Source: Trebonia sp.
GTDB taxonomy: Bacteria; Actinomycetota; Actinomycetes; Streptosporangiales; Streptosporangiaceae
DNA length: 6,181 bases
Direction: 5' to 3'
Assembly (NCBI GenBank): GCA_030038035.1
Contig: JASHPP010000149.1
Location: 1 to 6,181, forward strand
The translations under genes were made by a program, and so were the position numbers. The stretch's first letter is position 1. The number at the start of each line of letters is the position of its first letter. This document shows, in pieces, positions 1 to 5,464 of this stretch. The notes beneath the pieces were generated by a model. The model was not told the origin of the DNA, ran no database searches, and saw nothing but the letters and a program-made list of their open reading frames with translations.

Positions 1-205
1 CGCGAAGTTCGCGATCCCGCCCGAGGCCATCGCGACGATCGGCGACATGCCGAACGACGTGCTGATGTTCGCCCACTCGGGGCTGAGCATCGCGATGGGG
101 AACGCCACCCCCGACGTGCAGCGGGCGGCGCGGCGGATCACGACCTCGAACTCCGAGGAGGGCTTCGCGACCGCCGTCGAAAGGTTCATCCTCCCGCGGC
201 GCTGA
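1..205 (+). CDS. HAD-superfamily (Cof-type) phosphatase, C-terminal fragment
   Basis: The reading frame enters from the left edge (first full codon at base 2) and stops at TGA 203-205, leaving 67 residues. It contains IGDMPNDVLMF, the fourth HAD motif (GDxxND), whose acidic residues hold the catalytic Mg2+. This is followed by GLSIAMGNA and a tail containing TSNSEEGFATAVERF, the usual ending of Cof-type (class IIB cap) hydrolases. Enzymes of this group dephosphorylate small sugar phosphates or cofactor phosphates in the cytoplasm. The substrate cannot be told from this piece, and the catalytic DxD nucleophile motif and the cap domain lie outside the window. The next gene on the same strand starts about 120 bases downstream, so joint transcription is possible but not shown. 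Confidence 0.88.
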   Translation, partial: AKFAIPPEAIATIGDMPNDVLMFAHSGLSIAMGNATPDVQRAARRITTSNSEEGFATAVERFILPRR

Positions 206-315
206 CTCGCCAGGAGGTTTGCCGAACGCGGCGCGGCGGGGCTGGTGACGGTGAACCCGCACCGCAACCCCGCCCGGCTTGCCGAGGCCGCGAATTCCTG
301 CCTGACGTGCCAGAC

Positions 316-320
316 GGAGG
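316..320 (+). promoter_or_regulatory. Ribosome binding site that sets the start of the 326-1390 gene
   Basis: GGAGG lies five bases before the ATG at 326. The frame is also open back to a GTG at 245, but that codon has no ribosome binding site at proper distance: the AGGAGG near 212-217 is almost 30 bases away. The 27 residues between 245 and 326 look unlike the rest of the protein. The ATG at 326 is therefore preferred. Confidence 0.7.
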
Positions 321-325
321 AATCC

Positions 326-1390
326 ATGGCGGATCCCCCGGCGAACAGACCCCTGCACCCGCCGGCGGGGCACTTGCTGCGGCACGGCTGGGTGGGCATC
401 GCGCAGGTGGCCGGCATCGCCGCGATCGCCGTAGCCGCCGCGGTCGCCGTCTACGCCGAGCGCGCCACCATACGGCAGGGCATCTCCGCGCTGCCCGAGA
501 TTCGCGTCGGGTGGCTGCTGGCGGGGATCGGCGCGGAAGCCTTTTCCATGGTCGCCCTGGCCCAGCTTGAGCGCGGCCTGCTGCGCGGCGTCGGGGCCAG
601 GCACACGCTCATCTCGGCGATGGCCACGGCCTACAGCTCGAACGCGATCTCGATCAGCGTGCCATTCGTCGGATCGGGGATCGCGACCGCCTACGCCTAC
701 CGCGACTTCCGCCGCGCCGGGGCCGCGCCTGAGCACGTCAGCGTGGCCCTGACGGTCGCGGGGATCTTCTCCAGCGTCGCGTTCGCCGTCGTCGCCGCCA
801 CCGGCGCGCTGATCACCGGCAATCCGGCCGCCGCGGCGGCGGCGCTGGCGGGCAGTACCGCGCTTGTCGCCGCGGTGGTCGCGATCGTGGTGGCGCTGCA
901 TTTCCCGCGGGCCCGCGGCTGGCTGATGGCCCGCATGATCGCCGCGCTCCGGGTGAGCAAGCGTGTCAGCGGGCGGCCGCGGGGCGAGCCGGGCCCCCTG
1001 GTCACCAGCGCGGTCGACCGGGTAAGCACGCTGCGCCTGGGGTACCTCACCGCCGGGCGGGCGCTCGGCTGGGCGCTGGTCAACTGGCTGGCCGACGTGG
1101 CCTGCCTGGTCTGCGCGATCAAGGCGGTCCGCGAGCCCGTCCCATGGGCGACGATCCTGGTCATCTGGTCCGCGGGCGTCGGGGCAGCCAGCTTCAGCCC
1201 GGTGCCGGCCGGGCTCGGCATCGTCGAAATCGTCCTGGTCGCCGCCCTCGCCAGCGCCGGGCTGCGCGGCACCTACGCGGTGGCGGCGGTGCTGGTGTAC
1301 CGGGTCATCGCGCTGAAGATCCTGATTTCCGGGGGCTGGCTCGCCTACCACTACCTGGCTGGCCGTCGGCGTGCCAAACGCCTCAGCTGA
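326..1390 (+). CDS. Lysylphosphatidylglycerol synthase TM-region (UPF0104) family membrane protein
   Basis: The product has 354 residues and about eight hydrophobic segments, roughly at residues 22-44, 61-81, 94-126, 138-162, 168-192, 246-266, 281-313 and 326-345. A basic loop lies near 196-223. SPVPAGLGIVE at residues 291-301 matches the PxPGGxGxxE signature of the integral membrane domain seen in MprF-type flippases and in stand-alone UPF0104 proteins. Length suits a stand-alone member: there is no C-terminal aminoacyl-phosphatidylglycerol synthase domain, so it should not be called MprF. Stand-alone members are usually assigned loosely to lipid or lipid-linked precursor transport; the substrate here is unknown. 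A GGAGG site supports ATG 326. The gene converges on the VOC gene, with 43 bases between the two stops. The family is well supported, the function is not. Confidence 0.85.
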   Translation: MADPPANRPLHPPAGHLLRHGWVGIAQVAGIAAIAVAAAVAVYAERATIRQGISALPEIRVGWLLAGIGAEAFSMVALAQLERGLLRGVGARHTLISAMATAYSSNAISISVPFVGSGIATAYAYRDFRRAGAAPEHVSVALTVAGIFSSVAFAVVAATGALITGNPAAAAAALAGSTALVAAVVAIVVALHFPRARGWLMARMIAALRVSKRVSGRPRGEPGPLVTSAVDRVSTLRLGYLTAGRALGWALVNWLADVACLVCAIKAVREPVPWATILVIWSAGVGAASFSPVPAGLGIVEIVLVAALASAGLRGTYAVAAVLVYRVIALKILISGGWLAYHYLAGRRRAKRLS

Positions 1391-1418
1391 CGCTGTCCGC
1401 CCCGCCCCTGCCCCGGCC

Positions 1419-1430
1419 CCGCGGCCGCGG
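1419..1430. terminator. Perfect GC palindrome between two convergent genes, possible terminator
   Basis: A 12-base perfect palindrome, CCGCGGCCGCGG, lies between the stop of the plus-strand membrane protein gene (1390) and the stop of the minus-strand VOC gene (1434). It could fold into a short GC hairpin on either transcript. There is no T-run on either side, so it is not a classical intrinsic terminator. Its placement is suggestive, but GC-rich palindromes are common in such genomes. Confidence 0.25.
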
Positions 1431-1433
1431 TGC

Positions 1434-2117
1434 TCACACGGGCAGCGGCGCGCCTGCCTGCTCGGCGACCATGTACTTCGCGTACCAGTCGGGCCAGTCC
1501 GGGTCGGCCTTGCCGATGCGCTTTTCGTGCTCGCCGTGCGCGAGGGCGGCGCGGGTCATCGCGCTGGCCAGGTCGTCGGCAGACCGGAAGGAGGCCCGCC
1601 GGGGATCGACCCGGCCGGGCAGCCGGGTGGTGACTTCCTGCAGTAGCCAGCCGTTGCCGTCCGGGTCGCTGAAGGAGGCGAACGAGCCGTAGCTGGTGTG
1701 CTCGGGCACGGGCCCGCTGACGCGCTTGAACGCGCCGTCGCCGTCCCTGAAGCGGCATGCGGACCCCGCCGCGCAGTGGAACACCTCGCTGACCTTGATA
1801 CCGCGCCCGGCCAGCGCATCGTGCGCGGCCTGTACGTCGGAGACGATCAGCAGCAGGCCCTGGGCCGACCCTGGTGCGGCGGTCGTGATGTTCGTGCCGA
1901 ACTGGATCGAGCAGCCAGAGCCGGGAGGCGTGAACTGGACCAGGCGGAACTCGTCGGTGGCCCGGTCGGCGTCCAGCCGCCACCCCAGCCTGGAGTAGAA
2001 CTCCTTCGCCCGGCTCGCGTCCGAGACCGGAAGGACGAGCACCTCGAGCGGCATGTCCATGGTCTCGGCATCCGGCGCCCCGCTCACGTCGCTGCTGTGG
2101 TCTTCGGTGGTGTGCAT
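1434..2117 (-). CDS. VOC (glyoxalase/bleomycin-resistance fold) family protein with C-terminal tail
   Basis: The product has 227 residues. After an acidic, probably disordered N-terminus (1-22), two beta-alpha-beta-beta-beta units follow: about 23-73, including VLVLPVSDASRAKEFYSRLG, and about 86-162, ending in FSDPDGNGWLLQEV. The Glu at 161 sits where VOC enzymes carry a metal ligand. The first ligand position, often His, is hydrophobic here, so glyoxalase I activity should not be assumed. A tail at 168-227 carries an Ala-rich helix and HGEHEKR followed by DPDWPDWYAKYMVAEQAG, which resembles tails I associate with actinobacterial VOC proteins. The start at 2117 is supported by AGGGGG about seven bases upstream; an internal ATG at 2060 has no such site. 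It is the last gene of the minus-strand cluster, 15 bases after the CDF gene. Ligand or reaction is unknown. Confidence 0.85.
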   Translation of the reverse strand: MHTTEDHSSDVSGAPDAETMDMPLEVLVLPVSDASRAKEFYSRLGWRLDADRATDEFRLVQFTPPGSGCSIQFGTNITTAAPGSAQGLLLIVSDVQAAHDALAGRGIKVSEVFHCAAGSACRFRDGDGAFKRVSGPVPEHTSYGSFASFSDPDGNGWLLQEVTTRLPGRVDPRRASFRSADDLASAMTRAALAHGEHEKRIGKADPDWPDWYAKYMVAEQAGAPLPV

Positions 2118-2132
2118 CGCGGCCCCCTACGC

Positions 2133-3149
2133 TCAGACGAGATGATGTAACAGCTTCATCACGGAGTCATACCCAGCGCATAAATCACTTTCACCCCACA
2201 GCACTACGTCGACACGAGCGAAGCTTTCCGACTCTTGCTTCAAGCCCGATTCGATGCCGCGAACCAGTGCCTTGACCTGGGCGCCGCGGAGGGCGTCGTC
2301 GATGTCAACGCGGACGACGATCCACACCCGGCCTGGACCGATAAAGGTGACGAGGAGTTCCCGGACGGCGGTCACGCCGGGGTACCCAAGGAGAAAGGCT
2401 CGTATTCGCTCCTCATCGGCTGGCCGGAATGGCTGGGTGAGGCCGGCCACGTCGCGTCCCTGCGGCCCGCCGCCGGCCTGCACCCAGGCGCCGACCAGGA
2501 AGTCGTGGCTGCGCTGGATGAGCCGCAGGCTGACGCGGATCAGCACCAGCGCGATGAGCACCGCGGCCACTCCCTGCGGGATGGATGACCCGGTGACCTG
2601 ATTCAGGGCCAGGGCGGCGAGGGCGATGACGTCTCCGGAGACCGACACCGCGTCCTCGACGAATACGGCCCGCAGCGTGGGGTCGGACGTGACCCTGGAC
2701 TCCTCGAGCAGCTCCCGATGCTCACGGCGTGCCCGGCGGACCAGCTGGCCTGCTGACTGGCGAATCGACACGAGATCAAAGACCGTAGAGATCGCCAGCA
2801 CGACATAGGCCACGGCGAACGATGAGGTGGCGCTCGGGTGGATCAGCTCATCGATGCCCTGGCGCAGCGAGAACGCCGCGCCGACGACGAAGACCCCGAG
2901 GGCCGCGATCAGCGCCCAGAAGTAGGCTTCCCGCCCGTACCCCAGGGGATGCTGGTCATCGGGAAGGCGGCTGCTGCGCCGCTGAGCCACGAAGAGGAAC
3001 AGGTCGTTGGCGCTGTCGGCGAGCGAATGCGCGGCCTCGGCGGCCATCGCGGTCGAACCGGTGACGACCGCTGCGCCGACTTTGGCGAGAGCGACCCCCA
3101 GGCCGGCCCCGAGGGCCACGACCACGGTCCGCGTGCTTTCGTTCGGCAT
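2133..3149 (-). CDS. Cation diffusion facilitator (CDF) family metal transporter
   Basis: The product has 338 residues, a normal CDF length. Membrane segments lie at about 8-30, 38-55, 78-95, 110-127, 160-183 and 190-210, followed by a cytoplasmic domain at about 232-316. The second helix has HSLADSANDL (His41, Asp45), the metal-site motif of CDF antiporters. HPLGYGREAYFWALIAAL (67-84) resembles the ZnT9/SLC30A9-like branch. The fifth helix carries VEDAVSVSGD (Glu165, Asp166, Asp173) in place of the HxxxD or DxxxD seen in many zinc exporters. Such proteins exchange protons for Zn2+, Co2+, Fe2+ or Mn2+, usually for efflux; the metal cannot be read from sequence. The C-terminal tail after the cytoplasmic domain contains Cys324, His335 and His336. 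The start has GGGGAGG seven bases upstream, inside an inverted repeat. It lies 36 bases after the KdpD-like gene and is likely co-transcribed with it. Confidence 0.92.
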   Translation of the reverse strand: MPNESTRTVVVALGAGLGVALAKVGAAVVTGSTAMAAEAAHSLADSANDLFLFVAQRRSSRLPDDQHPLGYGREAYFWALIAALGVFVVGAAFSLRQGIDELIHPSATSSFAVAYVVLAISTVFDLVSIRQSAGQLVRRARREHRELLEESRVTSDPTLRAVFVEDAVSVSGDVIALAALALNQVTGSSIPQGVAAVLIALVLIRVSLRLIQRSHDFLVGAWVQAGGGPQGRDVAGLTQPFRPADEERIRAFLLGYPGVTAVRELLVTFIGPGRVWIVVRVDIDDALRGAQVKALVRGIESGLKQESESFARVDVVLWGESDLCAGYDSVMKLLHHLV

Positions 3150-3154
3150 CGCCC

Positions 3155-3172
3155 GACCTCCCCGTGGAGGTC
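3155..3172 (-). promoter_or_regulatory. Hairpin that buries the ribosome binding site of the CDF gene
   Basis: On the minus strand GACCTCC, a four-base loop ACGG, and GGAGGTC form a perfect 7-bp stem. The 3' arm is the Shine-Dalgarno sequence of the CDF transporter, ending five bases before its ATG. In the mRNA this stem would pair the GGAGG core with CCTCC and could lower initiation until it is opened, for example by ribosomes finishing the upstream KdpD-like gene at 3186, by heat or by a ligand. The pairing is seen in the sequence; a regulatory role is inferred. Confidence 0.45.
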
Positions 3173-3185
3173 AGCTTACGGCCGG

Positions 3186-4313
3186 TCAGGATGCCGTCCT
3201 CGCGTGCGGAGCGACGATGTGGACGTCGATTCCGGCTCGGGTCGCGAGCCGTGTGATGCGCTTGACGGTCGAGCCGCCGCTGGCCAGCTCCTGCCAGGGG
3301 TTGCGGTCGCTGGCGCCGAGGACGATCTGGGTGACCTGCTCGTCCTGGGCGAATTCGATCAGGGCGGTGGCGGGATCTTCCGCGTGCAGGTGATGCCACG
3401 AGGCGCCCACGTCCGAGGTCACCTGCCGCAACCGGGCCAGCCAGTCATCGCGGCCCCGGCCGTCGCTCCCGCTCGCGATGTACACGATGTCCAGGTCGGC
3501 ATGGCTCATCTCGGCTATCCGCGCGGCGCGGCGGACGATCGCATCGGCACCCGGCGCGGGCGTGACGCCGGCCATGACGCGCTCGGCGGTCTGCCACAGG
3601 GCCAGGGTGCGCTGGCGGGCCAGGTACCGCAGGAGTTCTCCTTCGGTCTCACCGGCCAGGAAACGCATGGCGAGCTCCCGCAGCCCGGCCAGGTTGCCGG
3701 CACGGAAGAAATGGCTGAGGGCCTGCGGGACCTGCTCGGCCGGATAGATGCTGCCGTTCAGCATCCGGCGGCGAAGCTGCTCTGGCGTGGCATCGACCAG
3801 CTCGATCTCATCAGCCTGGTGGACGACCCAGTCCGGGACTCGCTCGCGGACCCGCACTCCTGTCATCGCCTCGGCGATTTCCGCGATGCTCTCCAGGTGC
3901 TGGATGTTGACGGTCGTGACCACGTCGATTTCGCCGTCGAGCAGCTCAAGTACGTCCTGCCAGCGCTTGGCGTGCCGCCCGGACCCAGGCACGTTGGTGT
4001 GCGCCAGCTCGTCGACGAGCGCCACCCGGGGGCGCCGCCGCAGCACGGCATCGACGTCCATCTCCTCGAACCGGTTACCCCGGTAGTTGACCGGCCGCCG
4101 GGGAACGATCTCCAAGCTCCCGATCCGGCTTTCCGTCACCGGCCGCCCGTGCGTCTCCACGAAGGCGATCACCACATCGGCGCCGCGTGCGCGCCGACGG
4201 TGCCCCTCCTCCAGCATCGCGATGGTCTTGCCGGCCCCGGCCGCCGCGCCGAGGTGGATGCGGAAATGGCCAGCCGCCCCGGCGGCGCCCGTGATCTCGT
4301 CAGCGGATGGCAT
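3186..4313 (-). CDS. KdpD-type sensor domain protein with Usp domain, no histidine kinase
   Basis: The product has 375 residues. Residues 16-225 match the N-terminal KdpD domain: Walker A-like GAAAGAGKT (22-30), FVETHGRP (51-58), VALVDELAHTNVPGS (97-111, Walker B-like), KRWQDVLELL (116-125) and TTVNIQHLES (133-142). HFFRAGNLAGLRELAMR (201-217) ends the domain. Residues about 245-370 form a universal-stress-protein domain with IVLGAS (350-355) and GGSTVKRI (366-373). Full KdpD is near 900 residues and continues into four membrane helices, a GAF region and a histidine kinase; none is here, and the frame stops cleanly. It therefore cannot act as a KdpD kinase and is a soluble nucleotide-binding protein. 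In KdpD this region takes part in K+ and ATP sensing, and in some species the Usp domain binds c-di-AMP. Its ATG overlaps the upstream usp gene by 14 bases without a clear ribosome binding site, implying translational coupling. Confidence 0.9.
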   Translation of the reverse strand: MPSADEITGAAGAAGHFRIHLGAAAGAGKTIAMLEEGHRRRARGADVVIAFVETHGRPVTESRIGSLEIVPRRPVNYRGNRFEEMDVDAVLRRRPRVALVDELAHTNVPGSGRHAKRWQDVLELLDGEIDVVTTVNIQHLESIAEIAEAMTGVRVRERVPDWVVHQADEIELVDATPEQLRRRMLNGSIYPAEQVPQALSHFFRAGNLAGLRELAMRFLAGETEGELLRYLARQRTLALWQTAERVMAGVTPAPGADAIVRRAARIAEMSHADLDIVYIASGSDGRGRDDWLARLRQVTSDVGASWHHLHAEDPATALIEFAQDEQVTQIVLGASDRNPWQELASGGSTVKRITRLATRAGIDVHIVAPHARTAS

Positions 4314-4812
4314 TTCGGGTCGCCGTCGGCCCCGGATGAACGGCGAGTACCGGGCAGTGCGACTTGCGCATGACCTGGTCGGGCACGCTGCGCAGGAAGA
4401 GGCGGCAGATGGCCGGGCTGGGACGCCTGGTCATCACGATCACGTCGGCGCGCCATGCCCACGCCTGCTGGGCGATGGCCGAGGCGACTTCCCCTCGCGG
4501 CGCGTCTACCACGGCCGTGGTGGCCCGCACGCCGTAGGCCCAGACAATCGGCAGCGCCTCATCGGGTACGGCCGCCGCCTCACCCGGGGTCTGCGGGTAG
4601 AAGCGGCCATCCCCTGGCACCGGCGGGTCATAGATCCGCACGTGCACCAGGCGCAGCACGCCGTTGGCCGAAGCACACATCCGTGCCGCCACCGCCACGG
4701 TCTCGGCCGCCTCGGCGACCAGCCGGACCGGGACCAGGATCCGGCGGAACGAGGACCCGTCCCCGGCCGCGAGCGCATCGGTGCCGGGAACGGCTACCTC
4801 CGTGATAGCCAT
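4300..4812 (-). CDS. Universal stress protein (UspA) family protein with altered nucleotide loop
   Basis: The product has 170 residues forming a single Usp domain. The first strand is RRILVPVRL (23-31), where the usual Asp after the Val-Pro pair is absent. HVRIYDPP (57-64) and ADVIVMTRRP (122-131) follow, and it ends in CPVLAVHP (153-160). ATP-binding Usps carry G-2x-G-9x-G(S/T) after the fourth strand. In the matching stretch, VMTRRPSPAICRLFLRSV (126-143), all three glycines are replaced, so classical ATP binding is doubtful. Usps act in the cytoplasm in stress, dormancy and ion homeostasis. GGGAGG eight bases upstream supports the ATG at 4812. It is the first gene of the minus-strand cluster and overlaps the KdpD-like gene, which has its own Usp domain, so the two products may pair. 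Confidence 0.9.
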   Translation of the reverse strand: MAITEVAVPGTDALAAGDGSSFRRILVPVRLVAEAAETVAVAARMCASANGVLRLVHVRIYDPPVPGDGRFYPQTPGEAAAVPDEALPIVWAYGVRATTAVVDAPRGEVASAIAQQAWAWRADVIVMTRRPSPAICRLFLRSVPDQVMRKSHCPVLAVHPGPTATRNAIR

Positions 4813-4818
4813 CAGAAA

Positions 4819-4833
4819 AACCTCCCGCAGGTT
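4819..4833 (-). promoter_or_regulatory. Small hairpin over the ribosome binding site of the usp gene
   Basis: On the minus strand AACCT, loop GCGGG, and AGGTT form a 5-bp stem, followed by TTTCTG and the ATG at 4812. The Shine-Dalgarno sequence GGGAGG (4821-4826) spans the loop and the 3' arm. The stem is short and may be weak. It echoes the stronger hairpin before the CDF gene, where the site also lies in the 3' arm. It could alternatively be read as a very weak hairpin followed by Ts, but the position next to the start codon favours a translational role, if any. Confidence 0.3.
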
Positions 4834-4887
4834 AACTGCTCGCTGCCAGCCGGCCCTCGCTAACGCCTGCCTGAAGCATCAGCTCCG

Positions 4888-4893
4888 GTTATA
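4888..4893 (-). promoter_or_regulatory. Possible -10 element for the usp operon
   Basis: The minus strand reads TATAAC here, five of six matches to the TATAAT consensus, in a locally less GC-rich stretch about 75 bases before the usp start codon. No convincing TTGACA-like -35 hexamer lies 16-18 bases upstream. It is the best promoter candidate I see for the four-gene cluster, but it is weak. Confidence 0.2.
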
Positions 4894-5048
4894 GGCACGG
4901 GAAAACATGGCCAGGCGATTCTTAGCGCGACTCTTGCGCTCACTAGCCCGCTGCATACGGCTCTCGTGTGTGGGGCGGCGATCTCGCCTGCACGTGGCGG
5001 CCGACGGCGGCCAGCGGCGGCTGACGGCTGCTTCCATGGCCAGGTCGT

Positions 5049-5201
5049 CGCGGCCGCGGCGCTGGCCGGCGGCCGGTCGACCCGCTGGGCGACCGGCCGC
5101 AGGGCCAGGTGGGCGGTCAGGATCAGGGCGGCGGCGATGGCGGCGGCCGGCAGGTACCCCGAGCCGGCCAGGTGACCGCCATCCGCAGCCAGCAGGCCCG
5201 G
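5049..5201 (-). pseudogene. Probable remnant of an MgtC/SapB-family membrane protein gene
   Basis: One minus-strand frame reads HLAGSGYLPAAAIAAALI (5174 down to 5121), directly followed by LTAHLALRPVAQRVDRPPAS. From my knowledge of the family this resembles the last membrane helix of MgtC/SapB proteins and its exit (typically AGxGxYxxA, a long Ala/Val/Leu helix, then LRPLxRRxxR). These are inner-membrane proteins linked to Mg2+ and acid stress. No ATG-started gene contains it. Residues before 5174 do not match the expected preceding helix (usually a TTAATLW-like stretch), and the frame downstream drifts into Arg/Pro-rich sequence without the family's cytoplasmic domain. I read it as a decayed fragment at most about 50 residues long. 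It could be chance hydrophobicity in GC-rich DNA. It lies upstream of the usp operon on the same strand. Confidence 0.35.
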
Positions 5202-5236
5202 CCCCGCCGGGCGCGGCGGACCGCCTGACCTGGACG

Positions 5237-5377
5237 ATGCCGCCCATCGAGTCGCTCAGCCCGCCAGCGCGCACGCCGTGGCGCACGCTGGGCCTGGTCG
5301 TGCTGCGCTGCTACCTGCTCGCCGCGGTCATCGTGCTGGCCGTGCGCGCACTTCAGATCGCGCTGGGCACCGGCTAG
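5237..5377 (+). CDS. Small single-helix membrane protein (46 residues), unrecognised
   Basis: From the ATG at 5237 to the TAG at 5375-5377 the frame encodes 46 residues. A Pro/Ser-rich start (MPPIESLSPPARTPWRTLG) leads to a hydrophobic helix, LVVLRCYLLAAVIVLAV (20-36), and a short end, RALQIALGTG. Composition is unlike the Arg/Pro-rich nonsense around it, and a positively charged residue lies just before the helix, suggesting a cytoplasmic N-terminus. No good ribosome binding site is visible (only CTGGACG before the ATG), so leaderless or weak translation would be needed. The same frame is open upstream to 4907, but that part looks non-coding. I do not recognise a named family. It runs opposite to the usp operon, so it is divergent from it. 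Confidence 0.45.
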   Translation: MPPIESLSPPARTPWRTLGLVVLRCYLLAAVIVLAVRALQIALGTG

Positions 5378-5402
5378 GCCGGCCCGTGACAGGCGCCGCG
5401 GC

Positions 5403-5437
5403 CCGTTCGGGCTATTAAGATCCATTTTCCCGAACGG
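5403..5437. repeat. 9-bp perfect inverted repeat with AT-rich spacer
   Basis: CCGTTCGGG at 5403-5411 is the exact reverse complement of CCCGAACGG at 5429-5437. The 17-base spacer, CTATTAAGATCCATTTT, is markedly AT-rich for this DNA. It starts 26 bases after the stop of the 46-residue frame. It may be an operator with two half-sites, or a stem-loop ending that transcript, but no T-run follows the second arm. Confidence 0.5.
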
Positions 5438-5464
5438 ACAGTGCCGCTCCCACGGCAAAGGGAA

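Noticed and set aside
245..325. 27-codon N-terminal extension of the UPF0104 gene from GTG 245
   Set aside because: No suitably spaced ribosome binding site, and the residues are unlike the protein; the ATG at 326 has GGAGG at good distance.
1351..1983. Minus-strand 210-codon frame overlapping the VOC gene
   Set aside because: Out of frame with the clear VOC domain and Arg-rich throughout; a shadow.
2838..4373. Plus-strand 511-codon open frame, the longest in the window
   Set aside because: It lies antisense to the clearly recognisable CDF and KdpD-like genes, has no recognisable domain, and is the expected shadow of GC-rich codon bias.
4087..4863. Plus-strand 258-codon frame across usp and the KdpD-like start
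   Set aside because: Antisense to two recognisable genes and lacking any domain.
4834..4900. Possible MgtC C-terminal domain remnant (a minus-strand LMLQ-like string near 4880)
   Set aside because: Four residues of likeness in one frame is too little to extend the remnant this far.
4907..5236. Upstream part of a 156-codon plus-strand frame that ends at 5377
   Set aside because: Arg/Pro/Gly-rich, low-complexity translation without domains; only its last 46 codons look protein-like.
4879..5286. Minus-strand 135-codon frame
   Set aside because: Arg/Pro/Gly-rich sequence with no family resemblance; the MgtC-like segment is in a different frame.
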